From contig QXEO01000411.1 of assembly GCA_007115705.1 (NCBI GenBank), positions 4,939,918 to 5,003,917 of the forward strand: a DNA stretch of 64,000 nt. Reading direction: 5' to 3'. How positions within the stretch are numbered: the stretch's first letter is position 1; each line of letters starts with the position of its first letter. Positions 10,400-21,301 of this stretch are shown here, piece after piece. This DNA is from Dactylis glomerata. Taxonomy: Eukaryota; Streptophyta; Magnoliopsida; Poales; Poaceae. Below the pieces are notes generated by a model. That model was given only the letters and a program-made list of their open reading frames with translations. It had not been told where the DNA came from and ran no database searches. The position numbers and the translations under genes are program-made.

Positions 10400-11561
10400 A
10401 TGAAGCATCAAGCGCAGAAACACAAGATGACCAAGGGGATGAACGCCGCGACCAACTAGGTACCTTCTGTCTTTACCCAGAAGGAGCTGGACAAGGCCTG
10501 AGCGGATGGTCTCGTCTTTGATGACGACCAGGTTAGCTTCCCAAGCACTGAACGGATCCCCAAGCCCAGAGATGGTTTTCGGGTGATGTTCTTCGCGTTT
10601 CTCTTGCGCGGTCTTTCCCTTCCTGCCCACGAATTCCTTCGTGGGCTTCTTTTTGTTTATGGTGTGCAGCTTCACCAGCTCACACCAAACTCCATCTTGC
10701 ACATTGCTTGTTTCATAACTCTTTGCGAGTCGTTCCTGGGGATTGATCCCCACTTTCATCTTTGAAGATCCCTCTTTTGGCTCCACCCCAGTGTTGCATT
10801 ATTCAAGAAACCCAAACTGGGTGGAGGTCGTATCTCTGTTCGTTCTGAATCGCAGTATTTGGAATTTTTAATGGCTGCCTCGGTACAAGGTTGGAGGACC
10901 AGGTGGTTTTACATCAAGGACCAAAAGAGTTCCTCCTCCGAAAAATACGGCATTGCTCCATTTGATGCCTCCCAAGAATTGAGGAAATTGGCCTCGTGGG
11001 ATTCGCCTCCCACGAAAGCTAAGATGGAGGAGATCAAGCCACTCCTGGCCCGCATCCAGGAGTTGAAAAGTGGTAGAGGAGGTGCGCTATCGGGTACACA
11101 ACTTATGGCATTTTTCCTGCAACGTCGGGTTCAACCCCTGCAGCATCGTCTCTCCAAGTTGTGGAGTTTTTCCGGCTTGGGGGATCCTTCTTGGGTATCT
11201 AAAAATCTTATGGAGAAGAAGGATCTCGATAGGCGTGTGAGAGCTCTTACTACTCTCACCAAGGATCATGAAGTTGCGGACTTAGCCGCAAGCCACTTCG
11301 ACTCCGAGCATCCCTTGCCTGCGGTAACTTTTGCTGTCTTTACTTGACTTGTCTTTCTCTTATTATTGTTCGCCTTGTAACTTTCGGGTTGTTTGTCTTT
11401 TCAGGATCATCGACTTCTTGTTTCTCGCCCTCCTCTCCCAGAGGGAGGGGCCATTCCACATGTTCCTGTTTCCGCGGCCTCCGAAGCCCCCGAGACGGAG
11501 GACAACCGAGATGGAAATGAAGGCGAAGATTCACTGGAAAAGACTAGTTCAACGACGTCAC
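10400..11561 (+). pseudogene. antisense gene 1 of element A, 5' part: PF04195-like 'putative gypsy-type transposon' protein
   Basis: One frame runs from ATG 10400 to a donor at 11324 and continues at 11405 after an 81-bp GT-AG intron (phase 0). It then runs into the GTCAC site where element D is inserted. Characteristic parts of the grass PF04195 family are visible at about 10570-10760 (a LLRGLSLPAHEFLRGLL segment, then VQLHQLTPNSI) and at about 10850-10930 (QGWRTRWFYIKD). In-frame stops at about 10457, 10499 and 10763 fit TGG or CGA changes. The gene is antisense to gag-protease and has its own TATA box. The 3' half resumes at 18334 in the same frame once D is removed. The family's molecular function is unknown to me. 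Confidence 0.7.
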
Positions 11562-13104
11562 TGATGTCTACGCACTTCTATTCTTGTAGACACTTGTTGG
11601 GCCTCCAAGTGCAGAGGTTTGTAGAACAGCAGCAAGTTTCCCTAAAGTGGATCACCCAAGGTTTATCGAACTCAGGGAGGAAGAGGTCAAAGCTATCCCT
11701 CTCAAGCAACCCTGCAATTACGATACAAAAAGTCTCTTGTGTCCCCAACACACCCAATACACTTGTCAGATGTATAGTTGCACTAGTTCGGCGAAGAGAT
11801 AGTGAAATACAAGTAGTAGTGATGATTATAAGTAGCAAACGTGATTTGAAATAAATATCGCTGCGAGCAAACATGTAACAAAACAGTAAGTAAACGGTGT
11901 GCAATGCTTGGAAACAAGGCCTAGGGATCATACTTTCACTAGTGGACACACTCTCAACAATATAACATCATTGAACAAATAAACAACTTCTCTCCACTAT
12001 GGTACTCTGAATTACTCTCCTATTGAACAACACTAATTATTGTGTAGTGGCTACAGAAGCACCCCTTAAAGTTCATCAAGTACTTGACAAACACCACTCA
12101 TAGAGATATCCAAATCAAAGCACAACTCAAGATAGATATTATTGCAACTTAGACCAAGTACTAACACGGTGCACACACTGTCAACATTACACCATGAAAG
12201 GAGGAATAGATCACTTCAATACTATCATAGTAATAATTATTCTCATAATCCACAAGAGATCACAATCATAGCCTAAACCAAGTACCACCATGATGCACGC
12301 ACTATCACCGTTACACCATGGCAGGAGGAAAAGATTACTTTAATAATACCACAAGAGTACACATAATATCTGAATAATAACATCTACTTGTTCAACATGA
12401 TACAAAGCTCAAGATCACATAAAGATCACATCATGGGAGAGAGAGGTGAACCACATAGCTACCGGTAGAGCCCTCAGCCCCGGGGATGAACTACTCCCTC
12501 CTCATAATAGGAGATAGCAAGGTTGATGGAGATGGCGGTGAGGTCGATGGAGACGGCGGAGACGGCGATGGAGACCGATGGAGATGGCTCTGGGGGCACT
12601 TCCCCGTCCCGGCAAGGTGCCAGAACAGAGACTTCTGTCCCTCGAAATTTGGCTTCGATGGCGGCGGAACTGCGGAACTCTTTCTGGAAAATTGCCGACC
12701 CCCTTAGGGTTTTCCGTCCCGGGGCTTTATATAGGCGAAGGGGCGTCGTCAGGGGGCTGCCAGGGCCTCCTCACACATAGGGGGCGTGGCCAGGGGCTGG
12801 GCTGCGCCGCCCTGATGTGTGGGCAGCCCCTGGCCCCCCTCCGGTTCTCGTTTGGTCCTCGTCCTTCATCCGGGAAAAATAAGACTTCTGGAACTTGTTT
12901 CGTCCAATTCCAAGAATATTTCCTGTGTAGCTTTTTTGAAACACAAAAACAGCAGAAAACAGGGAACTGGCACTGTGGCATCTTTTCAATAGGTTAGTTC
13001 CGAAAATCGCATAAAAACGCCACGAAGTGTAATGAAACACAAGGCAAATGGTGTAAAAACAAGCATGGAGCATCAAAAATTATAGATACGTTTGAGACGT
13101 ATCA
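11562..13104 (-). repeat. 3' LTR of element D
   Basis: It is 1,543 bp, running tgatgtctacgc ... gacgtatca on the plus strand. A TATA box (cctatataaagccc on the minus strand) lies near 12725. It differs from the partner LTR at only a few percent of positions by eye, so the insertion is fairly recent. Confidence 0.95.
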
Positions 13105-15682
13105 GCATCCCCAAGCTTAACTCCTGCTCGTCCTCGAGTAGGTAAGTGATAACAAAAGAATAATTTTTGAGGTGATATGCACCTACACAATCTTGATCAT
13201 CTATGTAAGCATTGTGCGCTGGGATCAAAAGAACTTAAAATATGGGCATGAAAGACATAATCTTGATAGAAGAAACTTAGCAACCATGTTATAAACATGA
13301 AAATGAACACAAACAAAAGATCATGAAAATGAAACAATGAAAGTCAAACGTGTGTTCAAATCATAGGCAAAAACATACAAATGGTTTTCAGCTTGTCCTT
13401 CATGTAGAGCAAAACATAAATGCATAGGACACCTTCAAGTTTAAGAGGGCGACTAGATACAAATAATTTGAGAACAAGTGAAACCAACAATATGAATCAA
13501 TCAATGAAAACTTTGGGACAATGCACATTATACTAAGAATGACAACTATGCTCTCTTAGACGGTGCATAAAGGTAGAAGGTGGAGACTCAACATAAAAGT
13601 AAAAGAAAGGCCCTTCGCAGAGGGAAGCAGTGATTAAACATGTGCTAGAGCTTTTCATTTGTAAAACAGAGAGATAAAACATGGTTTTGAGAGGTGGTTG
13701 TCTTTGTCAATGACTGGCAATGGGGTTCTTACTATCTTCCATACAAAAATGAAGCAAGTTTTTGAGAGAGAGATTGGCACTTTTGTGCTCTTTTATAAAG
13801 CTTGGCACTCCTCCCCACCTTTTTTCCTTTCTCAAACCATGGCTAACCGATTCCATCGGGTGCCCACCAACATTCACATACCATGGAGGAGTTCCTTTTT
13901 TCTTTCTTTTTTTTTCTTTTTGGAATAATACAATATGGAAGATAGCAAATCCGACCACTATGTTCTCATGAGCTGAAAACAGTGTCACAAAATGAGAAGT
14001 ATTTTGAAGGTTTTTTTTTGAAAGGTAGCACATGAAAATTTACTTGGAATGGCTTGCAAATACCATGCATAGGAATTTATACTGGACACAATGGCAAACT
14101 TAGTTTTTGGGAGTTGGATGCACGAGTAGAGCTCATACTCAGTACAAGGCGAGGGCTAGCAAAAGACTGGGAGCGACCAACTAAGAGAGCAATAACGGCC
14201 ATAATCATGCAAAGCGACAAAGCGACATTAAAAGAAGCATAAGATAGCATCAAAAGTCAAAAACTAAATGATCATAGAGGCTATTGGCGAATTTGTAAGA
14301 GTCTAACATGTGTGAGTATGCGCCAAGTCAACCCAAATAAAGCATCAAGGAGAAAACCAAAATAATGCTTCCAAACGATAAAAACAACGCATGATTTTTT
14401 CAAAGGCTCATTGAGCAATCTCAGTTATTTGAGACAAGCCATGCTACAGCAAAACCACTAAGCATAATATCAAAAAGACATCAAGCATGACATGAAAAAG
14501 TCTAAGCCGCAGTCTACACAAGCTCCTTCTTGTACCACTTTTTTGCATAAAGCTTTTTCTCTTTTCCAACACCATTTGAACTTTTTTAAACCAACTCTTT
14601 TGATAAAAACCAATAAAGATCAGAGGCAAAAATACACCTTGATGAAAAGATATAACAAGATCTGAACAAAAATCAAGGCAAAAAATGCAAGCTAAACGCA
14701 GTAGCAGAAAAAGAGAACACTCATTGAACGATAAGAGTGAAAACTAGAGTGTTCTTGGCAAACGAAAAGCGAGTTCATCTCCTCCAAAAGAAACATCATG
14801 TGATCTAACCATTTATTGCAGCAAACAAAACAAAAGAAAACTGAAAGAAAAAACAACTGACGCTCCAAGAAAAACGCATAATGCATGAAGCAATAAAAAT
14901 ATAGTGTTTTGAAAGGTGACCTGATTTTTGCCGATGAAGAAGGGGTGCCTCGGGGCATCCCCAAGCTTTGACGCTTGTACTTCTTGGATATTTCTTGGGG
15001 TGACATGGGCATCCCCAAGCTTGAGCTTTTATCCATTCTTCATCTCATCTCATCATTCTCCAATCCCTACACTTAAAACTTCCTTCATACAAAACTAAAC
15101 ACAAATCTATTAGCAACATTAGTGTAAGCATAACATATAATCAACCTCTTTTTGCTTCAGGTTTCAACCTAAAACCACCACATATAAAGCATATACTACT
15201 GTAGCAACTTCCCCAAAAGTTCCGTGATAAAAAGAACTCAAAAAGAAAGCGATAAAGCGGCAAACACAAATATTGGCAGAAATCTGTCAAAACAGAACAG
15301 CTGATAAAGGTCGAATTTTTAGAGGGTTTTCTGTTGCTCAAATCAAAAAGTGTTCAACTAATGAAAGTTTGGATATAACCTGGGGCATATGCACAGGAAA
15401 TCGTAGGTCCAAAAGATATACAGAGAATTTATACGAATTTTTACGGTGCAGCACCGAAAACAGTTTCAGGACAGCAACATCCCCAAATCTTTACCTCACT
15501 CAAATTAGAGGCTTCTCTTGGCACAACAACAAAATAAACAAGATAAGGAGCGGTCATTACAGTAGTAATGACTTCCAAGACTCAAATAAAAGAAAAAGTA
15601 CTGAAAATAAAACATTGGGTTATCTCCCAAGAGTGCTTTTCTTTAACGCCTTTGAGCTAGGCGCAGTAATTTGCAAAGATGC
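13105..15682 (-). other. 3' noncoding region of element D
   Basis: This is AT-rich, with no credible coding frame. About 14995-15670 is the reverse complement of 63312-64000 in element F, with high similarity. That includes the conserved block beginning ctagctcaaaggcgttaaag and several copies of the cttggggatgc motif (near 13105, 14950 and 15010) that forms the purine tract. A poly-T/poly-A-rich stretch lies at about 13890-14020. Confidence 0.75.
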
Positions 15683-16645
15683 TCATGTGGGTGCCATATA
15701 AGAGCTTGAGGCAAAGGCGCCATATAGGAACTTAAAGCAATAGAGAGCATCAAAAAGCAAATGTGAAAGATATTTATATCTGAACCACTTCCTATGCATA
15801 GGAATCTTGTAAGAAAATAAATCAACGAGGCACATAGTAGCAAGCATGGATAGATAAAACAAGTGCCACTTCAAGATTTGCAACATAAAGAGGGGTAACT
15901 TAATATTGTTGAGATCTATCAAACCATGTTTCCCTCTCTCATAATAACTTTCAGTAGCATCATGAATAGAATTAACAATATAACTATCACATAAAGTATC
16001 CCTATCATGAGCCACATGCATAAAAGGATTAATACTCCCCACATGAACAATAGTAGTAGGAGCAGAATCAATAGAATAATTATTCTCATCACCATAATCA
16101 TCAAAGACAGGAGGCATATTATAATTATAACTATTTTTCTCCTCAAAAGTAGGTGAATTGAAAACATTATACTCATCATCATAAACTAGAGGCTTAGTAT
16201 CATCACAAGATAGAGAACTACTATGTCGCAAAGCATATTCATCAAACATATCATCATAAGAAGGAACATGGATAGCACTAATGGTACAACAATTATTAAC
16301 CTTAGAATTGGTACCAAAAAGATTTTCAATATCAAAAGTAGAGTGCTTTTCCCAATCATGATCACTAACATAGGTAACAGGCATAGGAACATCACATAGG
16401 GGAGATAAAATATCATCAGAGCAAACTTTCTCCACTAAAGCTCGGGAACTAAAAATATCATGCTTAACAAAACCAGCTTCCCCAAGCTTAGACTTTTCTA
16501 TAGCATTAGTAATAAAAGTGTTCGAAACATTCATACTAACAACACTATTAGCATGCAAATTAAGCTCCAAAGGTTTTTCAATTTTCTCTTCAAACACTTC
16601 AAATCTAAACTCAGGAAAAAGACTAGAGAACTCTTTGTTTTCCAT
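15683..16645 (-). CDS. unknown protein of non-autonomous element D, 320 aa
   Basis: This is an intact frame from ATG 16645 (MENKEFSSLFPEF) to TGA at 15683-15685. It is the only long protein of element D and lies 140 bp downstream of the minus-strand 5' LTR. The N-terminal two thirds is acidic and Asn/Asp/Ser-rich without a known motif. The last third has a hydrophobic stretch (LFMLQILKWHLFYLSMLAT), followed by a second, shorter one and basic residues, resembling a membrane anchor. There is no zinc knuckle, protease or RT motif. It occupies the place of gag-pol, and similar ORFs are typical of non-autonomous Triticeae-type elements. Its function is unknown. Confidence 0.6.
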   Translation of the reverse strand: MENKEFSSLFPEFRFEVFEEKIEKPLELNLHANSVVSMNVSNTFITNAIEKSKLGEAGFVKHDIFSSRALVEKVCSDDILSPLCDVPMPVTYVSDHDWEKHSTFDIENLFGTNSKVNNCCTISAIHVPSYDDMFDEYALRHSSSLSCDDTKPLVYDDEYNVFNSPTFEEKNSYNYNMPPVFDDYGDENNYSIDSAPTTIVHVGSINPFMHVAHDRDTLCDSYIVNSIHDATESYYERGKHGLIDLNNIKLPLFMLQILKWHLFYLSMLATMCLVDLFSYKIPMHRKWFRYKYLSHLLFDALYCFKFLYGAFASSSYMAPT

Positions 16646-16758
16646 TAAGCCTAACAAGTGAAAATAAAAACAAGAAACAAAAAGATAAAATTGCAGAATC
16701 TAAAGGAAATAACTCCGAGCACTCACACAGGAGGATGCGAGTACCTTTTACCTCACCT

Positions 16759-16775
16759 CCCCAGCAACGGCGCCA
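16759..16775 (-). promoter_or_regulatory. primer-binding site of element D
   Basis: The minus strand reads tggcgccgttgctgggg ten bases after the 5' LTR end at 16786. The same motif follows the LTR of element F at 60146. It would pair with a tRNA 3' end (probably tRNA-Asp, as in Athila-like elements). Confidence 0.8.
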
Positions 16776-16785
16776 GAAAATAGCT

Positions 16786-18328
16786 TGATGTCTACGCACT
16801 TCTATTCTTGTAGACACTTGTTGGGCCTCCAAGTGCAGAGGTTTGTAGAACAGCAGCAAGTTTCCCTTAAGTGGATCACCCAAGGTTTATCGAACTCAGG
16901 GAGGAAGAGGTCAAAGCTATCCCTCTCAAGCAACCCTGCAATTACGATACAGAAAGTCTCTTGTGTCCCCAACACACCCAATACATTTGTCAGATGTATA
17001 GGTGCACTAGTTCGGCGAAGAGATAGTGAAATACAAGTAGTAGTGATGATTATAAGTAGCAAACGTGATTTGAAATAAATATCGCTGCGAGCAAACATGT
17101 AACAAAACAGTAAGTAAACGGTGTGCAATGCTTGGAAACAAGGCCTAGGGATCATACTTTCACTAGTGGGCACACTCCCAACAATATAACATCATTGAAC
17201 AAATAAACAACTTCTCTCCACTATGGTACTCTGAATTACTCTCCTATTGAACAACACTAATCATTGTGTAGTGGCTACAGAAGCACCCCTTAAAGTTCAT
17301 CAAGTACTTGACAAACACCACTCATAGAGATATCCAAATCAAAGCACAACTCAAGATAGATATTATTGCAACTTAGACCAAGTACTAACACGGTGCACAC
17401 ACTGTCAACATTACACCATGAAAGGAGGAATAGATCACTTCAATACTATCATAATAATAATTACTTTCATAATCCAGAAGCAATCACAATCATAGCCTAA
17501 ACCAAGTACCACCATGATGCACGCACTGTCACCGTTACACCATGGCAGGAGGAATAGATTACTTTAATAATACCACTAGAGTACACATAATATCTGAATA
17601 ATAACATCTACTTGTTCAACATGATACAAAGCTCACGATCACATAAAGATCACATCATGGGAGAGAGAGGTGAACCACATAGCTACCGGTAGAGCCCTCA
17701 GCCCCGGGGATGAACTACTCCCTCCTCATCATAGGAGACAGCAAGGTTGATGGAGATGGCGGTGAGGTCGATGGAGACGGCAGAGACGGCGATGGAGACC
17801 GATGGAGATGGCTCCGGGGGTACTTCCCCATCACGGCAGGGTGCCGGAATAGAGACTTCTGTCCCCCGAAATTTGGCTTCGACGGCGGCGGAACTGCGGA
17901 ACTCTTTCTGGAAAATTGCCGACCCCCTTAGGGTTTTCCGTCTCGGGGCTTTATATAGGCGAAGGGGCGTCGTCAGGGGGCTGCCAGGGCCTCCTCACAC
18001 ATAGGGGGCGCGGGCAGGGGCTGGGCCGCGCCACCCTGGTGTGTGGGCAGCCCCTGGCCCCCCTCTGGTTCTCGTTTGGTCCTCGTCCTTCGTCCGGGAA
18101 AAATAAGACTTCTGGAACTTGTTTCGTCCAATTCCGAGAATATTTCCTGTGTAGCTTTTCTGAAACACAAAAACAGCAGAAAATAGGGAACTGGCACTGT
18201 GGCATCTTTTCAATAGGTTAGTTCCGGAAATTGCATAAAAACGCCACGAAGTGTAACGAAACACAAGGAAAATGGTGTAAAAACAAGCATGGAGCATCAA
18301 AAATTATAGATACGTTTGAGACGTATCA
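16786..18328 (-). repeat. 5' LTR of element D
   Basis: It is 1,543 bp and pairs with 11562-13104. It is followed by the GTCAC duplication at 18329-18333. Confidence 0.95.
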
Positions 18329-18333
18329 GTCAC

Positions 18334-19902
18334 CTCCTCCTGCGCTTTCTGAAGACCTTGTCGTTGACAAGAAGAGGAAACATGTCGAAGAATTTTCTTC
18401 TTCCAGTGCCTCTGCTCCTAAGACTATGGCCGGGGAATCCTTCGTGCCAGAGGACAGCGGAGAACTCTTCGACTTCATGGACTCATGAGTGTTCATCTGT
18501 TTGTTTTCATATATTTAGCTTCTTATTGTTGACCTTGATAGATGACTTTGTCTTTTTCTCCTTTTCTCAGTGATGAGGAGAACCCAAAGAGATTTGCTGC
18601 TGCTGCCCCTATCATTGATACTCTTGTCATCAACGAGCCGCCGCCACAAGAGGTCGATCCAGCAGCGAAACCTCAAAAAGCTTCGAAGAAGCCTACCAAG
18701 AAGGTAGTCAATATTCGTAGTTCTGGGCGCTTGAAGAAAGCGCCCGACGCAGGTGCTATCCTTGAGGCCCATTAGTCCACAAGCTCCTTCGACGACGTGC
18801 GTAAACATACTGTTATATTTACTTCAACTTTTGCGTGTTGATACTAACATCCTATTTTCTGGACAGAACCTGATGAAGAGATTTGTCGACTTGGGCAATG
18901 AATGTGTTGAGTACCTGAAAGTTGCTAAGGCCTCTGAAGGTAAATCTCATTTTCAATACTTGCTTATCTTTGCATGCCTGACTTTGCTTCATTGCTTGAC
19001 TTTTTCTTTCCTCTTTGTTAAACTCAGGTGCTCTTAAGGTAGCCAATGCTCGCGTTTCGTCGCTGAAAGCTAAACTCGAAGCTTCCAGGACAGCTTTTGA
19101 TGCCGCCACTGCTGCCAAGGTCAATGCTGAGAAGTCTGCTAAGTCAGCATTTGCTAAGGCAAAGAAAGCAGAAAAGGACCTGGCTAATGCTAACAAGGAG
19201 CACCTCCAGCGGGAATAGGCCATGGCTGAGCGGCTGAACCAGATGTCTACTGCTACTGGAGGTACATACTATAACTTTCTTTCATTTTGTCGGTTTTCTT
19301 GCTCTCTTATGCTTGCTGATGTATTCATTTTCTGCTGTTTGCTGTTTCCTTGGCTTTGCAGAATATAGTGAGTGTCTGCGTCGACGTTGCAACCAGACGA
19401 CGATCCTCTCTTAGCCGCGGTTAGCTTGCTGGAAGCGAACTGGATATCTTTCCAGGAAATCTTCGAGTTGGTTAACCGCGTACTTACGCGGATTTTTGTC
19501 GGGTTGTGGCCCAAGCAAAAGGTGAATGTGCCGGACTTGAAGAATCTTGCCAAAGCCTTCGACACCTCTGACGACCCCATACTTGCTATGAAGGGTCTCT
19601 CCTTGAAGCGAGGTGCCGAGGGGGCCATTGCATTTTCATATGCTCATGGTGAGGAGGTTAACTAGGAGAAGGTGAGCTCTTCCCCCGGCCGTCCCCGTGC
19701 AGAACTGAAGGCCTTCTTCGAGAAAGCAAAAAAGTATGCACCAGGCATCGTGTCGATGATTTCCCCTTCGGCGGCTTCCGCGACTGGTGCAACGCTGATT
19801 TCTTCGACTCCGGCGACAAGTGGGTTTGTGCCTCCTCCCGACGCTGATGTTGCTTCTGCTACGCCTACTTCTGTTGTGGATCATGAGGCCGAGGTGGCGT
19901 AG
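18334..19902 (+). pseudogene. antisense gene 1 of element A, 3' part
   Basis: This continues the frame of 10400-11561 once D and one copy of GTCAC are removed. It includes a Ser-rich acidic segment to about 18487, and a new exon after the acceptor at 18570 with Lys/Pro-rich sequence. An Ala/Lys-rich coiled coil follows at 19028-19217 (heptads of KAK/AEKS type). A globular C-terminal exon starts at about 19375 and ends at TAG 19900-19902. In-frame stops at about 18772, 19216 and 19663 fit single-base decay (TGG or CAG to TAG). A 3'-UTR-like AT-rich tract with taaatata follows. The coiled coil after the PF04195 region is typical of this family. Confidence 0.6.
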
Positions 19903-20080
19903 ACTTGGCCTCCCTTGTAATTTTTAGTTTTATTCTGATGTAGCAAACTCTTTAGTCGCATGTAGCCCAAGAACTTTAGTCAGAGGGCTTATGCTTTTGT
20001 AAATATATCCTCTTTTGTGAAATGTCGTGTTCGGTTTAGCCTCTGAGATGCTCCTCTCTTCTTTTTCTTTTGCCTTCCAG

Positions 20081-21014
20081 CCTATGCGTGCTGGTGAATT
20101 ATCTGGTCGCGGTCAAGCTCCATCTTCTGCTGATGCTTTTGACTCCGGAGCTTCATCACCTCCTCGTCCTTCTTGCCGATGTGCTGAGTATTCCTCAAGG
20201 ATTATAGGTCTTGAGAGCCGTTTGACTTTGTCGAAACGCCAAGCGCAGATGGCTATGGATAAAGCCAGCAAATCTTGCGGTTTTATGAAGCGGATATCCA
20301 TACTCAAGGATAAGGTGTCGAGTCTAACAGCTAAAATTGTACATTTGGAGGAGTGCGACTCCTTTCTCATTGGTATTGTCGAGTCTGCTTGCGAGTTGCT
20401 GCGATGTAAGTTTTCCTGCCATTTACTTTTTTGCTTTTCTGCTGCAATGTTGCTGGCCCATGATTTTTATCACCGTAGGTACTTGCTTGGATTTCGTTAG
20501 TGAAGCTCGCCGTGTTTCTGAATGGATCGTGGCTCTTGAGAGATCACCAGGTCGAGTCAAAACTTTTTGGTCTGATCCCCGGCGCCGTGGTGCTATTGTG
20601 CTTCTCCAAGATCGTGCTCAACACATTGGAGAAGCGGTTGATGGTTGTCGAAAATCTCTGACTACCATGCATTCCGTCATGCTTCCTCGTAATCCTCTTC
20701 CTAGAACTTTTCTGCAGCTGCTTGCTGTTTTTAGGTCTACTCAGCGCATTCATCGTCTGATAGAACTTAACTTAGTGGCTGGTGCCAATTTTGCACTTGG
20801 TTGGACATGCAAGTGGCACCCGAGGCTCAATTTTATTTCCATGTCACTAAGCTTGCCTTCGGGAGGAGCTCAGCTGCGAGTTCATATGGATGCTACCCTC
20901 CAACCAGCTAGGAGACTTATAGCTAGGTTGCTTCAAGAGGATGCCGCATTTTTTCGCGAGCATCATTATTTAGATCCTTTGGGCGTAGACGATTCTGATC
21001 AGCCATTGATGTAA
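20081..21014 (+). pseudogene. second antisense unit of element A: coiled-coil plus globular domain
   Basis: An acceptor at 20080 opens an exon (first ATG 20084) that ends at a donor after 20405. A second exon runs 20479-21014 and the phases match, so about 309 codons are open. The first exon has a Ser/Pro-rich start and a coiled coil (about 20190-20400). The second encodes a basic globular domain ending before TAA at 21012. The layout repeats that of antisense gene 1 (coiled coil, then a ~150-residue domain). It may therefore be a diverged second module, or the 3' end of a longer alternatively processed gene. There is no start region of its own. Its function is unknown. Confidence 0.5.
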
Positions 21015-21301
21015 TATTTGTGTGCGTATAATGCGAGAGTTTGCTGCTTTCTAACTTTTTTTCAGAATTCTTTATCCTCAGAGCATTGCACTTTGTGTGT
21101 ATGTTGGTGTGCTTACCGCAACTTTTGAAGACACATAAACTCAAATAAGAGGAACTTTTGTCTTTTATTTATGCGTATAATGTAAGATACATGAGATGAC
21201 CCAAGAGATCCGGCCTATGACCTATGTTCTGGATCTAGAGGGCATTGCCCTGGAGTAACTCGTGGCTTTTACAACCTTATTTTCCTACTCTATTTATTCG
21301 C

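Larger units (their letters stand above)
11562..18328 (-). mobile_element. LTR retrotransposon D, non-autonomous, inserted in antisense gene 1 of element A
   Basis: Two LTRs of identical length (1,543 bp; 11562-13104 and 16786-18328) are flanked by the perfect duplication GTCAC (11557-11561 and 18329-18333). On the minus strand the 5' LTR is followed by the primer site tggcgccgttgctgggg (16759-16775). The 3' side has the purine tract cttggggatgc next to 13104. The LTR starts tgatacgtctc, like element F. The only sizeable frame is an unknown protein at 15683-16645, and there is no RT or integrase. The primer site and LTR style suggest an Athila-like Gypsy group; this is tentative. Confidence 0.92.

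Noticed and set aside
15919..16416. Short, very hydrophobic minus-strand frames (Met/Ile/Leu-rich)
   Set aside because: They are out-of-frame shadows of the 320-aa ORF of element D.
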